Assembly: GCA_011109175.1 (NCBI GenBank)
Contig: RDEW01000001.1
Coordinates: 1,564,360 to 1,628,359, forward strand
Origin: Dicyema japonicum
Taxonomy: Eukaryota; Dicyemida; Rhombozoa; Dicyemidae
Reading direction: 5' to 3'
DNA: 64,000 nt
The notes under the pieces were generated by a model. It did not search any database. It was not told where the DNA came from and saw only the letters and a list, made by a program, of their open reading frames with translations. The position numbers and the translations under genes are program-made. Every line of letters begins with the position of its first letter. The stretch's first letter is position 1. This document shows positions 53,600 to 64,000 of the stretch, one piece after another.

Positions 53600-54430
53600 A
53601 ATTGTTTTTCAGTATATTTGATTGAGTCTGTGGATCGTAGTCTCCGATAACGTGAATCTCCACGCAACAGGCATACTTTACACTTTACTCGATCGTTTTC
53701 CGGTAGAAGGTTGCAACAGACAATCCAAATTCAAAGGGATCCTATGGACAAGTAAACGTACAACGTTCTGAAGGCCTCTAGTGAGGACTTATTTCACATG
53801 GAATTTGAAATTCAATAGCCTGTCGTATGTTAAACCGAAAATTAAGAGACCTTGTTACCGGTATCTGAACAGATCCAATGAAAATTCTTGGTTTTTATAT
53901 GGAACGAGTGGTCTGAGGTAAATAAAGTAAAAGTCGATTTTGCTGCCAAAATCGTAAGACGGTTGGCAATCAACCAATCGTAGACAATAATCACTTTCGC
54001 CTGGGAATCAGAGCTGCGACTTACGTCGAACGATTTCGTGGTGCAATGAGTAAAACATCCGTGTAGGAGTGACAGGAAGTCTTCGTCCCCGTCAGTTGGT
54101 AAGTCGTGGAAAAATTGGTTTAAAAAAGAGCGGAAAACCCTGGGGTACCAGTAATCGTGACCTTGATCTGAGGTGACCACAGATGACTTTCCCCGTATTT
54201 CAGAGAGAAAGTTACCAACCACAACTTTAGATTTGGATGAACTTTTGAGGCAAAAATCTTCCCAATGAGAAGTTTCCTCTGGACTGTGTCGACCACCTTG
54301 TTTATATCGATGGAGACCATCGTGGTACACATGTGTGGTAGCTGTATGAAGCAGGTTCTCCCTCCGGTTTCCCAGCCTTCAATATTAGTAAGAAAGTTTT
54401 CTAAATCTTGTGGATAATATTGCTTCATAA
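53600..54430 (-). mobile_element. CR1/Jockey-like LINE RT fragment
   Basis: Minus strand reads TCFIQLPHMCTTMVSIDINK, then VVDTVQRKLLIGKIFASKVH and PNLKLWLVTFSLK, equivalent to the A-F-D-x-V-x-R block of CR1-like RTs. The catalytic region is decayed. Its 5' side near 54,430 abuts the plus-strand LINE block. Confidence 0.72.
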
Positions 54431-54483
54431 GTAAATTAGGGCAGGCATGTCAAACACGTGGCCGCACGGAGGATTGTTATAGT

Positions 54484-55862
54484 CGACGACATTGGACGCT
54501 TATCCTCTCATCATTCAAATGAGACCACCAGAGAAAAGCAGTGGAATTCTGTCAATGACGTCAAAATGACAGGCCGCGGTTATAAGCGTTCTAAATCAGT
54601 GTTTCTTAACGTGGTTCCCAGAAAATTTTAGGTGGCCCCCAGAAATATTTTTAGGTCAATTAATTTTTATGACTAAAAAAAATTATTTAATTTTTATTAT
54701 TTATTCGCATAAGAATATTTAATTAATTTTATTCCACGTGTTTTTTTTGTTCTTTGATTGTAATGGTTAATGGATTGCTTCTTATGTCCAATATGGATTT
54801 ACCCAATATACTGGATCTGACAACGTCGATAAAGCGCAGTGTATGATATGCGACGTCACAATTGGAAACAACTCTTTGAAGCCTCACAATTAAAAAGACA
54901 TAAGGAAATTGCGACTTGGATAATCACCCTTTTATTCCGGAAACCAATAAATTAATTTACGACGGCCAAAAAATTGATTTCCAAGAACAGTTATTGCATT
55001 GCGAAATTCGCAGTTTTGCAAGTTGACATTTAATTCGCTTTCGATTATGGAATTCTGGATTTCTGTTATTAATGAATATCCAATCTTAAGTAAAAATGCA
55101 CTGGAAGTGACAATTCCACCCACATATTTATGTGAAATGGCAATATCTTGTTATTTTGAAAAGTAAAGTTCGCAACCGACTTAAGTGGAAGACGATATGA
55201 GAATGGCACTTACCAACATTGTACCAAAAATTGAACAGCTAGTTTCTGAAAAGCAGGATCAAAATTCACACTAACTCTAAATATTATGATTTTTTAATTT
55301 TGTTAGTTTTTTTTATTAAATTGTTTAGTTACATGTGGTCCCCATAAAAATTCAACAGACTAAAGTGGTCTCCAGTCAAAAAGTTAAGAAACACTGTTCT
55401 AAATGGTCAGAAGACGTTCATACACTTAAACTTTACGCTTGCCTTTATATACAAACGTTCCAGAATAAAGATGCTGTCATGCATTGCGTGCTTCCACGTG
55501 TTTGGGGAGCACTGATCGCTTACGTCCATAACATGGTACTGAAATCCCCTTCACCAAATGTCAGAAGATCCTGAGCGTGACACTGGATACACACTTATGT
55601 TTGTCACCACACGTGGCAAACATTGTTCTGAAGTGCAAGAAGACTTGTGGGAGACATAGAACCGGACCGACTACTCTGGAGGCCCTCATTAAACAAAACT
55701 CCGGCATGCGGGAAGGTGGCCCTGCAAATACAGTCAGCCGTGGGTACGAGGGAGGAGCACCGGGAGAGAATGAGGATTTTGGCGGAGCGCATCGGGATCA
55801 CGTGATAGTTAGTTTTGGTTTTACCGTGGTCTTGGGTGTTAAATAAAATAAAAAATAGAGCT
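54484..55862 (+). mobile_element. CR1-like LINE interrupted by an hAT insertion
   Basis: The outer parts (54,484-54,596 and 55,405-55,862) form one LINE segment. After the interruption the plus strand reads TEIPFTKCQKILSVTLDTHL and CLSPHVANIVLKC, then RHRTGPTTLEALIKQNSGMR. After a small frame change it ends GEHRERMRILAERIGIT-like with TGA at about 55,804 and the tail GGTCTTGGGTGTTAAATAAA. The 3' part is nearly identical to 12.13-12.35 kb but lacks 17 bases. Confidence 0.85.
54597..55396 (+). mobile_element. 800-bp internally deleted hAT element with 8-bp target duplication
   Basis: The ends are CAGTGTTTCTTAACGTGG and GTTAAGAAACACTG, inverted repeats of each other. The 8-bp TTCTAAAT lies immediately outside both ends (54,589-54,596 and 55,397-55,404), the target duplication size of hAT elements. 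Inside, plus-strand remnants are a BED zinc finger (YGFTQYTGSDNVDKAQCMIC, then NNSLKPHN, a break, and LKRHKE-like) and the hAT C-terminal dimerisation region (FWISVINEYPILSKNALEVT, DDMRMALTNIVPKIEQLVSE). The catalytic middle is deleted. Confidence 0.95.
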
Positions 55863-56799
55863 CTGCTCAAACTGACCCCATTTAGAATGACATCTTCACA
55901 TTCATTATATAATTAGCGAGCGTTATGTGGTTCGCCGTTCCTGGTGGCGCCAACTGTGGAATTAGTCAATCATTTGCTTACCCCAATCCAAGAAAAATGC
56001 CTCTCTTGGACGGCTCTCTCAGTAAGAATGACATTTTCAGCTGAGAAGGAAAGGAAACTTGAAAAAGAAAGACGGGTATTTAAGAAAATGGAAACTACAG
56101 TACTTTCGTACAATGGAAGAATACATTGCTGAGTTTGCAATAACTGCAGTGCCAGACCAAAAGAGTACAACTGAAAAAACAATATGAAACTGCGTCATCT
56201 AAATTTGAACACTTTTCTACTGCTATTGAGACCGTTGACATCATTGGAATGCAGAATAACATAAAAAAACTCGTTACTAATTAAACAGGGAGAAGCCAAT
56301 GAGTTTGTCCTAGTTGGTTGGGTCTGGTATAACGAGACACAATATGTGTAATCTTTAAGAGAACCCTTCGAATTCACACATACCGAGATATTGCAATCGA
56401 TCCATACATTTGATTGCTTCAGTATTAACGCAAAATTTTGACTTCTGCTGTTCACAATCCAGGATACAGTACATTTTTGAGAGATAAAACTTTATCTCGA
56501 CGCCAACACTTAATTTTTCCAATATGATTTGAAACTTGTTTCCAAGAAATGGATTTATTACATTTTCCGATGATTTTATGGGTGCAATTTTCGTCGGATC
56601 CCATCTGTCACCAACAACACAAAAAACTCAAAATTTAATTATAAATACCGCATTTGTCAATGTACAAGTCGACTCCCAACTATTTACTTTGTACCTGTGA
56701 TATACGCGCCGAGAGAGACTAACAATGAACACTCTTAGAATGTGATTTATTTTTAGTTAAAAAACAATAAATTAGAATTATAAAGTCCTTGCACAGAGT
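55863..56799. other. No gene recognised
   Basis: A plus-strand open stretch at 55,944-56,132 (charged, SAEKERKLEKERRVFKKMET) and minus-strand stretches are unassigned. Confidence 0.4.
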
Positions 56800-57960
56800 T
56801 CAAAATCCGTCTTCATCGTCACTATTTTCAAAAAGCTCGTTCCATTCATTTTCGTTTAGTCTGTCGTCATAAAAGGCATCTTCTTGGTCTTCTTTATCCT
56901 CTTATTCTTCCCTGATAAGGTCGTCTTCTGTCCCATCTATGGCGTTAGAAATGCTGCATTTCTTAAAGGAGCGTTCTACAGTAGACAGCGACACATAATC
57001 CCACAACTGTTTAATCCATCCTGTGATTATTTCTAACGAGGGTGCTTTCATGGCTTCCTCCTTTAGTAAACTGCTTCCCGCCTTCTATCATCCAATTACT
57101 CCAATTTCCTCTCAATCTGTCTTTGAACGGCTTGTTCAAAGAAACATCAAGTGACTGCACAACACTTGTTAGTCCACCAGAAATAACGGCGACATCAGTG
57201 TTGTTGCATTTAAGTTTTCTTTTGACGGAGTCCACTAGATGGGCTTTGAAAGAATCCCATACGAGAAGACTTTTCTTCTTTAACATTTCTCCAGGTAGAG
57301 AGTTCCATGCTTTTTCTATCCAGATCTTGATTCCCTCCTCATCCATCCTTTTGGATAACTTAAATTACTACACCGAAAGAAAATTGTCCTTTCGGTAAAG
57401 TTTTTCTCTTAAAAACGACCATCGGCTTCAGCTTTGTACCATCAGCTAAGCAGGAAAGAACAACGGTGAATCTAGACTTTTCGTGGCCTGTTGTTCTCAC
57501 AAGAACAGTTTTTTCACCTTTGGCAGATACAGTTTTCTATGTAGGCATATCAAACCATACCGGTGTTTCGTCCATATTTCCGATTAGCACATTTGTTTTT
57601 TGGCATCACTACTAGCTGTGTTGAATTGCGTTTTCAATCTCTTACTAGTTTCTAAACCTTCTTGAAGCAGCACAGTTGGACGATATTCGAAGAACAGGGC
57701 TATTGCATGATCAATTAGAGACTATAAGATTAAATTCTTCAAAAATTGAAAATCTTGTGATTTTAATGAATTTAAAAGTAACAATTAAAAAATATCGTCA
57801 ATTCTCCTTTGCATTGTATCGTTACTGATAGAATATTTTTTAGTAATTCGGAAGATTCCCTTTGAGGAAAATGTTTTGTAGACATTTTACATACAACAGT
57901 ATAACACTCTCGACAGTGAGAGTTATATCCTCAATAGTTTGCAGATTTGTAGGTATTTGA
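56800..57960 (-). mobile_element. Pogo/Tigger-type DDE transposase relic
   Basis: Minus strand encodes, in order, LIDHAIALFFEYRPTVLLQE, VLIGNMDETPVWFDMPT (first catalytic Asp), EKSRFTVVLSCLADGTKLKP, KKSLLVWDSFKAHLVDSVKR (second), NTDVAVISGGLTSVVQSLDV, SLNKPFKDRL (third) and the C-terminal SFKKCSISNAIDGTEDDLI. It ends with an acidic tail and TGA at 56,802-56,800. Only the stretch 57,011-57,346 is a long uninterrupted frame. Several frameshifts and stops show it is dead. Terminal repeats were not found. Confidence 0.88.
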
Positions 57961-58189
57961 TGTATTTTTATCATTGTTTTGCTTTAAGTTTTTAATTCAA
58001 TCTCTTTTCCTACTTATTAGGATCGTGTGTTGCAATAAACGAGAGGGAACAATCGCTTTGTTAGAAAACTTAACATCAATAACTTTTTGGTAAAAATAAC
58101 TGGGAAAACGAGAAAATAGGAATTTTGCCTACCTGGTAGAAAGATTTCTTAGTTTTCTGCGCTTCTGTTCAAATCAGAAATATTTACTT
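57961..58189. other. AT-rich spacer
   Basis: No gene or repeat recognised. Confidence 0.5.
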
Positions 58190-58400
58190 TTCAGCGGAGG
58201 TCAATTCTCGTCAACCGGTTCAACCCGTGAGGTGACGAGTACTTTTGGCACAACAAAGTTGTTGAAAAGAATCTTCTTACCTTCTCCCTGGCTAACTCGA
58301 CTGGTGAAGATTACCATTATAAATAATATTCAGCCAATGAATGAAGTGATGTCCGCGACGGTAGGGCGTGTGACGAAAATGAAGGAGGGTGTACCTTCAT
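58190..58400 (+). repeat. tRNA-derived SINE, copy 3, head missing
   Basis: The body matches copies 1 and 2: TCAATTCTCGTCAA, CCCGTGAGGTGACGAGTACT, TGTTGAAAAGAATCTTC, TCGACTGGTGAAGATTACCA and GAATGAAGTGATGTCCGCGA. The tRNA-like head with the B box is absent, so it is 5'-truncated. Confidence 0.8.
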
Positions 58401-59270
58401 CTCCACCTCTCTTCGGAAACAGAAGCTTGTAATGGACTATTGGAGGATGGATTTAGTCAGTAAATCGAGGTGGAGAATCGTATGGACATAGATCTCCCTG
58501 CAAATATAGTAATGGAAAAAAAACTTTAACAATGATAACAGACCCAATATTAGAAGGAGGTCGAAGGACTCCACTCGAGGATTCAACAAGAATCTTAAGA
58601 TGATTGAAAGAAACTCGAATGTAAAGAAGACCTATTAGACATACGGTAGCATGGAAAGGAAGGCTCGCCGGAAACTTCTGGTGAAGAGGATGTGAATCGT
58701 GTGTCACAAACGGCACTTTAGTTAATATAACATTCTTTGGTTCTGTGAATTTAATAATAATGTCAGTGATACGTCCATATGTCCCAGGTTCTTTAGGAAA
58801 ACCTGACTTTCTACTTATCGTTCAAGTTTTATAGACAGCAATCTCACTCGCTAGAAACTAGACTCCAAGTGAGCCACATGATTGCAAGACCAATGTTTTG
58901 GAGGAACCATTAGGTAATTATTATGAGGTCACTTTTCTTCGTTCCTGCTAACCCTAACCGTAATGCCATCCGATTGATGTGCAGAACTGTATAGTGGTGA
59001 GGCCAAACACTCCTGAGTACATTTCGAAAAGTTATTTTCTCCCAAAGTAACTTTCATGCACTTATAACAGATGATCCTCCAAGTTCTTTCAACTATGTGT
59101 AAGGCAGGATTGAACTAAGATCCCATAGTTCAAAACTATAGGGTCAGTCACTTTGTTCAAGAGGAAGATGAGGAGAATGGAAATGAGCTCAAACTATAAG
59201 GTAACTCAAATAATATGCTTGTTACCTAAATATTAACGTTTAAGTTAGCCTATTCATCAATCCCATACAA
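58401..59270. other. No gene; possible tRNA-like remnant near 59.1 kb (-)
   Basis: On the minus strand at about 59,100-59,160, CCTATAGTTTTGAACTATGG forms an anticodon-arm-like hairpin followed by TTAGTTCAATCCTGCC, a B-box-like sequence. There is no complete tRNA fold. The rest is unremarkable. Confidence 0.4.
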
Positions 59271-59745
59271 TACCAAACACATGGAAGAATTCAATAATTA
59301 CACCAATTCTCAAGACTGGGAATCAAAAGACAATCCATTCTCTTACCGCCCAGTTTCCATAACTTGCGTCTTGTCAAATGAGATGCTTGTATTAAGATTA
59401 ATCTCCCCTGTTCTACAATTTCCAGAATTTCAACATAACTTCAGAGCAGGCCATTCTAAACGACTCACTTGGGATCTGTCTCCCAGTTCATCACAGATGG
59501 CTTTAACGTGAAGACGTACTTACGGATGACTCTGGTATCAATCAGAAAGCCTTCGACTCTGTTTCGAGGATACTCCTAACGAGATCTTTAATTAGAGTTT
59601 ACCATTCGAACAGATTACTTAACTGGCCGACATAGAAGAGTCCGAATTGGAAAAAATACTTCAAAATCAGGACTAATCCAAATGGGGTCCCATAAGGCGT
59701 TGGCGGAACATTTAAGTAGCATACGCGTGATGTTGAAGACTGAGA
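59271..59745 (+). mobile_element. CR1-like RT fragment
   Basis: FSYRPVSITCVLSNEML at about 59,340 and QKAFDSVSRILLTRSLI at about 59,545 are CR1-type RT blocks. NPNGVP followed by a stop at about 59,680 is a mutated motif B. Truncated and frameshifted. Confidence 0.75.
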
Positions 59746-59989
59746 TCTCTAAAGTAAAAATAAACATATATTGAAATTTTTTTCAGTTTCTGTGAGCTTG
59801 TTCTTTAATTGAGCACTTTTTTCTTGCATTTCTTTAAATTTAGTCCGAACTGTCCTTATAGACATGCTCAGAGCATTTTTGAGTCATAAAGACCCCCCTA
59901 TACTGAGTCTTATCGGCCTAACTTGGTGTCCTTCAAATCATCCAGACAAAAAACCATCAAAAATCACACGATCACAATCCATCGAGTTG

Positions 59990-62250
59990 GCAACTATTCG
60001 AACAACCCAGGCAACATTGGCGGCTTTGAGTAACCATTTGATCAGACTTGACAATGAAGTAAGAGACTAATAATAACTCGAAATCAAACCTTGATCCAGC
60101 AGTGACTTTCACCGTTGTGACTTTCTGAGCAATCAATACCGATAACAGTTCCGTAGAAGTTCTTCGATCCAACCTGCTCCACCACTTTTAGGACACTGTC
60201 GATTCCTTTTAAAACGATCTAAATTAGTATAAAGACAACTTTTGTATAAATGATACTCATTAGTTGTTGGGTTACCTCCAATTCTTCTATTTGATCCACC
60301 CCCTGTTGGATACCATACTTTTGTCTCCATAAACTACTCCGTTCTGTATAAAATTCAATCCCTTTTCGTTTCAACTCCATAAATTTTGATTCCCCACTAT
60401 CTATCAGACTTCTTTGGACAGTGTTCTCCCTTCGGTCTACTAATTTTTAGTTCAAACTTTTCTAGTTTGGAGGAATCCAACAGAATTTCCCAATCTAACT
60501 CCGATGCCTACTTCAATTTATCCTCCTCAATCTTTATGCGTTGACACAACTCCCGGTTAATCCACAAATCACGTTCTTCAACAGTGGCAAACTTATTGGC
60601 TCTCCCTTCCTGCCATACAACTCCCTTATTTGAGCTTCGGCCTCATCGTGTCTGCACTATATCACCTCAACAAACGGTTTTCTCTCCATCCTACATAGGC
60701 CTTCAAATATCGGAAGAATCTTCGTAAGGTTCTCTTCAATAGTCCTTATATCCAGGGAAATCTGTGTCTGATCCCTCATAAGGTTTCATCTTTGTTCCCA
60801 TTCAAACCTCATCTTTTCTTCAAGGTCTGCTAATTATAATTTCATTTTAGTCCGTGAACGAGTCCTCTCGGAATTCTCCATCATGATAATTTCCCTTTCG
60901 TCCCTCAAAAGGGATATTTCTGCGTCAGTTTCTTTCACACCTTTAGGGGAAATCTGAGATTAAGCAGTAAATTATAATAACAGATTCCATACATTGTAAT
61001 CTAATTTTCTCTCCAGCACAGTTACTCTACGTTGACTCTCATCTAAGAGTTCATTCACTTTTTTTGCTCTTCCACTAAAATAGAAACAAAGGATACATGC
61101 TTCATTCATTAGAGACTCACTCTCCGTCCGATTATTGTCGAAAACCTTAGTCTCAGCAACTTCCATTAGGATCTTCATTTCTGGGAATCAAGAGAAGTGG
61201 CAATTTCGATCTAGTCATATTACTTACTCTCTGCCTTTCTCTTTTTGGCAATGTAGTAACGATTACATCAAGAAAAACCTTGGTTTAAAAAGGTTGATGG
61301 TCTCATTTTACTATGATCTAAGAGAAATTGAGTAAGAAATGTGTTTCTTGTCAGGAAAAAACTGGTTCAGCTTAGAAAAGATAACCCACCGGATAATAAC
61401 ATTGTTTTTCTCAATCTAAAGAATTAACAGGGACAACTGCTGTCGAGGATCTTCTCTATATAGGCAGGAAACTGTCTGTCTCTATTGCCCTCGTGGATCA
61501 TATTAAGCCATTAACTCGATTTGAGGGAACCAAACTCTTCGCTGAGCAAAAACTGAATTACTGAAAATATGAAAATTCGATCAACCCATGAAAAATCGTT
61601 CTTACCAGAGCCATTTCTCCAACAATAATGTTGTTGTGTGGACTAAAGGAATCAATGGTCACCAACCCCTTGTAGCTCTTAATGGCTGACAATATGTTAA
61701 GTAGCGCCGTTGTAAACTTTAATAGCTTATCTTGACTGCCGATCAAAGTAAAATATGATAATTTGGGTTTGTCCGTTTTTCGGTTAAGTTTATTTTTTTC
61801 ATTAATAAAATTTTATTGAAGAAAGAAAATATTTTTTCATGTACTATTTCAGAAAATAAGTCCTCTGACTGCATCGAACAATGAAGTTCTCTTCACAATA
61901 CGTAATTTTTGCCCTGTAGCAGTGGTGGGGTCGACGGAATGAGACCTAATCATCTGAAAGATCTAACCTCTATATCCATAGGAGACCAGGGACCTCGTCT
62001 TAAGAATTCAATTACTTCACCTATGAACCGGAGTACTTTCCGAGGGTATCCTATGTCCTGTTCTCCGCCAATTTGATAGCCTTCGATAAGAAGGGCGGCG
62101 GAGTACGGCCGTTCTGGTTCGTCTTCAGAAGGCTGGCTGCTTAGATTGCCTCCAAACATTCTATTCCACTCGTCACACAATTCTTGAACCCACCTCAAGT
62201 AGGCGTCGATGTTCGCCTGAGATGGGAGAATCAGGGACAACTTAATCTTT
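59990..62250 (-). CDS. Unrecognised multi-exon gene with central coiled coil, 5' end cut by a LINE
   Basis: Coding-like blocks on the minus strand, from N to C: LILPSQANIDAYLRWVQELC and PRKVLRFIGEVIEFLRRG (62,240-61,970), GQKLRIVKRTSLFDAVRGLI (61,920-61,860), KLLKFTTALLNILSAIKSYK (61,740-61,600), KKVNELLDESQRRVTVLERK (61,070-61,000), then a charged heptad-rich region (EISLLRDEREIIMMENSERT...EEKMRFEWEQR, 60,940-60,780), IVLKGIDSVLKVVEQ (60,225-60,180) and LIKWLLKAANVAWVVRIVAN (60,040-59,980). Many frame changes are compatible with short introns, but I could not close all phases. I do not recognise the family. The first block abuts the plus-strand LINE at about 62,255. Confidence 0.45.
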
Positions 62251-62254
62251 TCGT

Positions 62255-62800
62255 ACTCCGGAGTTCAACATGGAGATCCCCTTAGACCCCTATTGTTTTG
62301 TCTTTGCAGCAGAGAAAATCACCAAGCTTCCGCGCTAGCCCCTCAAGCAATGGTATCTGGATGATGCGGCCCTCAGATGACCCCCAGATGCTGTTTTCCA
62401 GGATATGGAGGTGATGATTCCAGCATTGGAATTAAATTACACTAAATGCGAAATCTACAATTATGGACTTTCAAAAGAGAAGTATTCAAAAGCTTTGACA
62501 CCCGATGAAGATCTTATATTCCTCGGATCCTCTATCACCATGCATACAATGGGGAGAGCTATACGTGAAAAACGACTGTTAGTTGGAGAGACTATGAACC
62601 ACCTGTGTCTACTTGACGTGCATATGTCATTATTCCTCCTGAAAAACAGTCTCAGTGTACAGAGGCATACAATCCTCCCTTATGTTAACCTGTCCGAAAC
62701 TACTAAAAAAATATTTAAAAGTGCGACCTCAGACTCTTGGATCACACACCTTGACCTAGTTATCTCTCTTCTTTAAGAGATTCATCTTTGGGCTTCCTAA
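62255..62800 (+). mobile_element. Non-LTR RT fragment of a third clade (YLDD box)
   Basis: The plus strand begins GVQHGDPLRPLLFCL, then a broken stretch with WYLDDAAL, where the catalytic box is YLDD rather than YADD. An open frame follows: LNYTKCEIYNYGL, DEDLIFLGSSIT, REKRLLVGETMNHL and DVHMSLFLLKNSLSVQRHTI. The Y-L-D-D box and the block ending in LFLLKNSLS differ from both main LINE groups of the window. The element is truncated at its 5' side. Confidence 0.75.
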
Positions 62801-64000
62801 ACTGCTTTAAACAATTTATAGGTACGTCAACGCTAACATTTTTGTCATGTTGATGGAATTAAAGTCTTCAAAACACTTGTCTCGTCAAAAAAGAATTATC
62901 TTACTTAGAATAAATCACCAAAATTTAGGGTTGATAAAGGCCAGGATCTGCAAATTGTTATATTTGAATGAGGAATCGCCGAGGATCAATTTACGCCTTA
63001 AACTGAATAAGGATATTGAAATACAGTGGGTTGCAGATTGTCTTCATTACTGGGGGAGTTGAATCCATTTGGATAATTATTTATGACCATTCAGTTCGAC
63101 TCCAGTGGGGAGATGTCCGACGTTGGTTTCTCCACTCAGCAATCGTAGATGGGGCTACATAATGGTTAGTAAAATTGGTGTAACTAAAAATCATGGAAGT
63201 AATGGTAAACTTACAATTTTAGTAAATCAAGTGTAATATATTTCAAAAATTGATTTATTAGTTTTTTGGATTATTAACATAATTGTGTTTCTCGTTTCTG
63301 CATTCCAGATATATTAAAATGTTGATAGCAGGAAAATGTTGTCTCAGACATCCTATTTAGGAAACTGAAGAAATACTCCGTCCTTAGAGATTATTTACGA
63401 GTCATCCCTATCACCTTCATAACTTCTAAAACGGTTGGAAGAATTAACTTAAAAAAGAATCTGATTGCTATTCTGAAATGAGTTATTACTTGGAGTCAGT
63501 CTTTGGTATATGCAAAAGGTGAAATGCCTCTCCAATCTCCAGACTTTATCATGCCAGGTCTGCTTCCTCGATACCTAGGAGATCAGTGTCAAAAAAGCTC
63601 AATTTGTCTATGTAGTCGAGTGGATCAAGACTGAGGCATACTTCCTCGATACCAAAGAAGTTATTGGTCTCACGAAAATCGAAGATTCAGTGACCTAGAA
63701 AAGTATCGAGGTTAAGGCGAAAAACCGAGTTCCAAGGCATAACTTCTCAGACTAGTAAACCATTAGTTCTCCTTTGACATAGACATCAGAAAAGCTCAAA
63801 ACGTGTGAACACTGTTTAAAATCTTTAAATTCTTGAAAACCTCAACATTTCCAGAGATTTACAATTCTGGAAAACCCGTGTTGTGAGTTGACAAAGTTAT
63901 TGCTATGTCTCCTCCTAATATGTTTTTTTGATTAGTGAGATTCTCAAAAGTGTGAGATAGAATACCTTAATAGCCATATATAGAGGGTAATTCTTCTGCA
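62801..64000. other. No gene recognised to the right edge
   Basis: A plus-strand open stretch at 62,847-63,062 (rich in Lys, Leu and Ile) is unassigned. CTTCCTCGATACC repeats at 63,564 and 63,639. The remainder shows nothing I can name. Confidence 0.45.

Overview
This is nuclear DNA from a eukaryote, probably a small animal. The genes it carries (mitochondrial aspartate aminotransferase, ATP synthase subunit c, COQ2, farnesyl diphosphate synthase, katanin p80, an hnRNP H/F-like protein, mitochondrial ribosomal protein mL45) are ordinary eukaryotic housekeeping genes. They use the standard code, ending in TAA or TGA. Their striking property is intron size. I could place more than 30 introns by joining conserved protein blocks, and nearly all are 22-25 nt long, with GT-AG ends (full range 19-28 nt, plus two longer guesses of 39 and 41 nt). 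Animal-type genes, standard code, AT-rich spacers and about 23-nt introns fit what I recall of dicyemid mesozoans. That species-level guess is inference, not proof.

Most of the window is transposon debris. Two groups of APE-type non-LTR retrotransposons dominate. One is RTE-like, with a 'HYGLGFAV' endonuclease and a 'FGHILRMD' C-terminus. The other is CR1/Jockey-like, and its ORF ends in Gly-Ile-Thr-stop followed by a short 3' UTR and a GGGTTAATAA-type tail. At least ten copies of that 3' end are visible. There are also hAT elements with BED-finger coding (one an 800-bp internally deleted copy with a perfect 8-bp target duplication), a pogo/Tigger-type transposase relic, a tRNA-derived SINE family with three copies, and a LINE of another clade near the right edge.

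Layout: 0-13 kb LINE and hAT debris; 13.6-15.05 kb GOT2 (-) with a divergent gene, possibly BBS9-like, at 15.4-15.9 kb (+); 17-19.4 kb ATP synthase subunit c (-) framed by two inverted LINE 3' ends; 19.4-22.3 kb a nearly full-length RTE copy, then a SINE; 23-24 kb a disrupted MRPL45 (-); 24.3-30.4 kb RTE and CR1 copies; 30.5-32.4 kb an unrecognised gene (+); 35-36.7 kb LINE remains; 36.8-37.9 kb COQ2 (+); 38.7-40.2 kb an hAT shell with a nested LINE; 40.9-42.1 kb FDPS (+); 42.9-44.9 kb KATNB1 (+); 45.4-48.5 kb decayed LINEs and a SINE; 50.4-52.3 kb hnRNP H/F-like (+); 53-58.4 kb LINE, hAT, pogo and SINE; 60-62.3 kb an unrecognised coiled-coil gene (-); 62.3-62.8 kb LINE.

The host genes show no operon-like linkage. 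They are scattered single genes separated by repeats. FDPS and MRPL45 carry single-base frameshifts, mostly in homopolymers, so either the assembly has indel errors or these copies are decaying.
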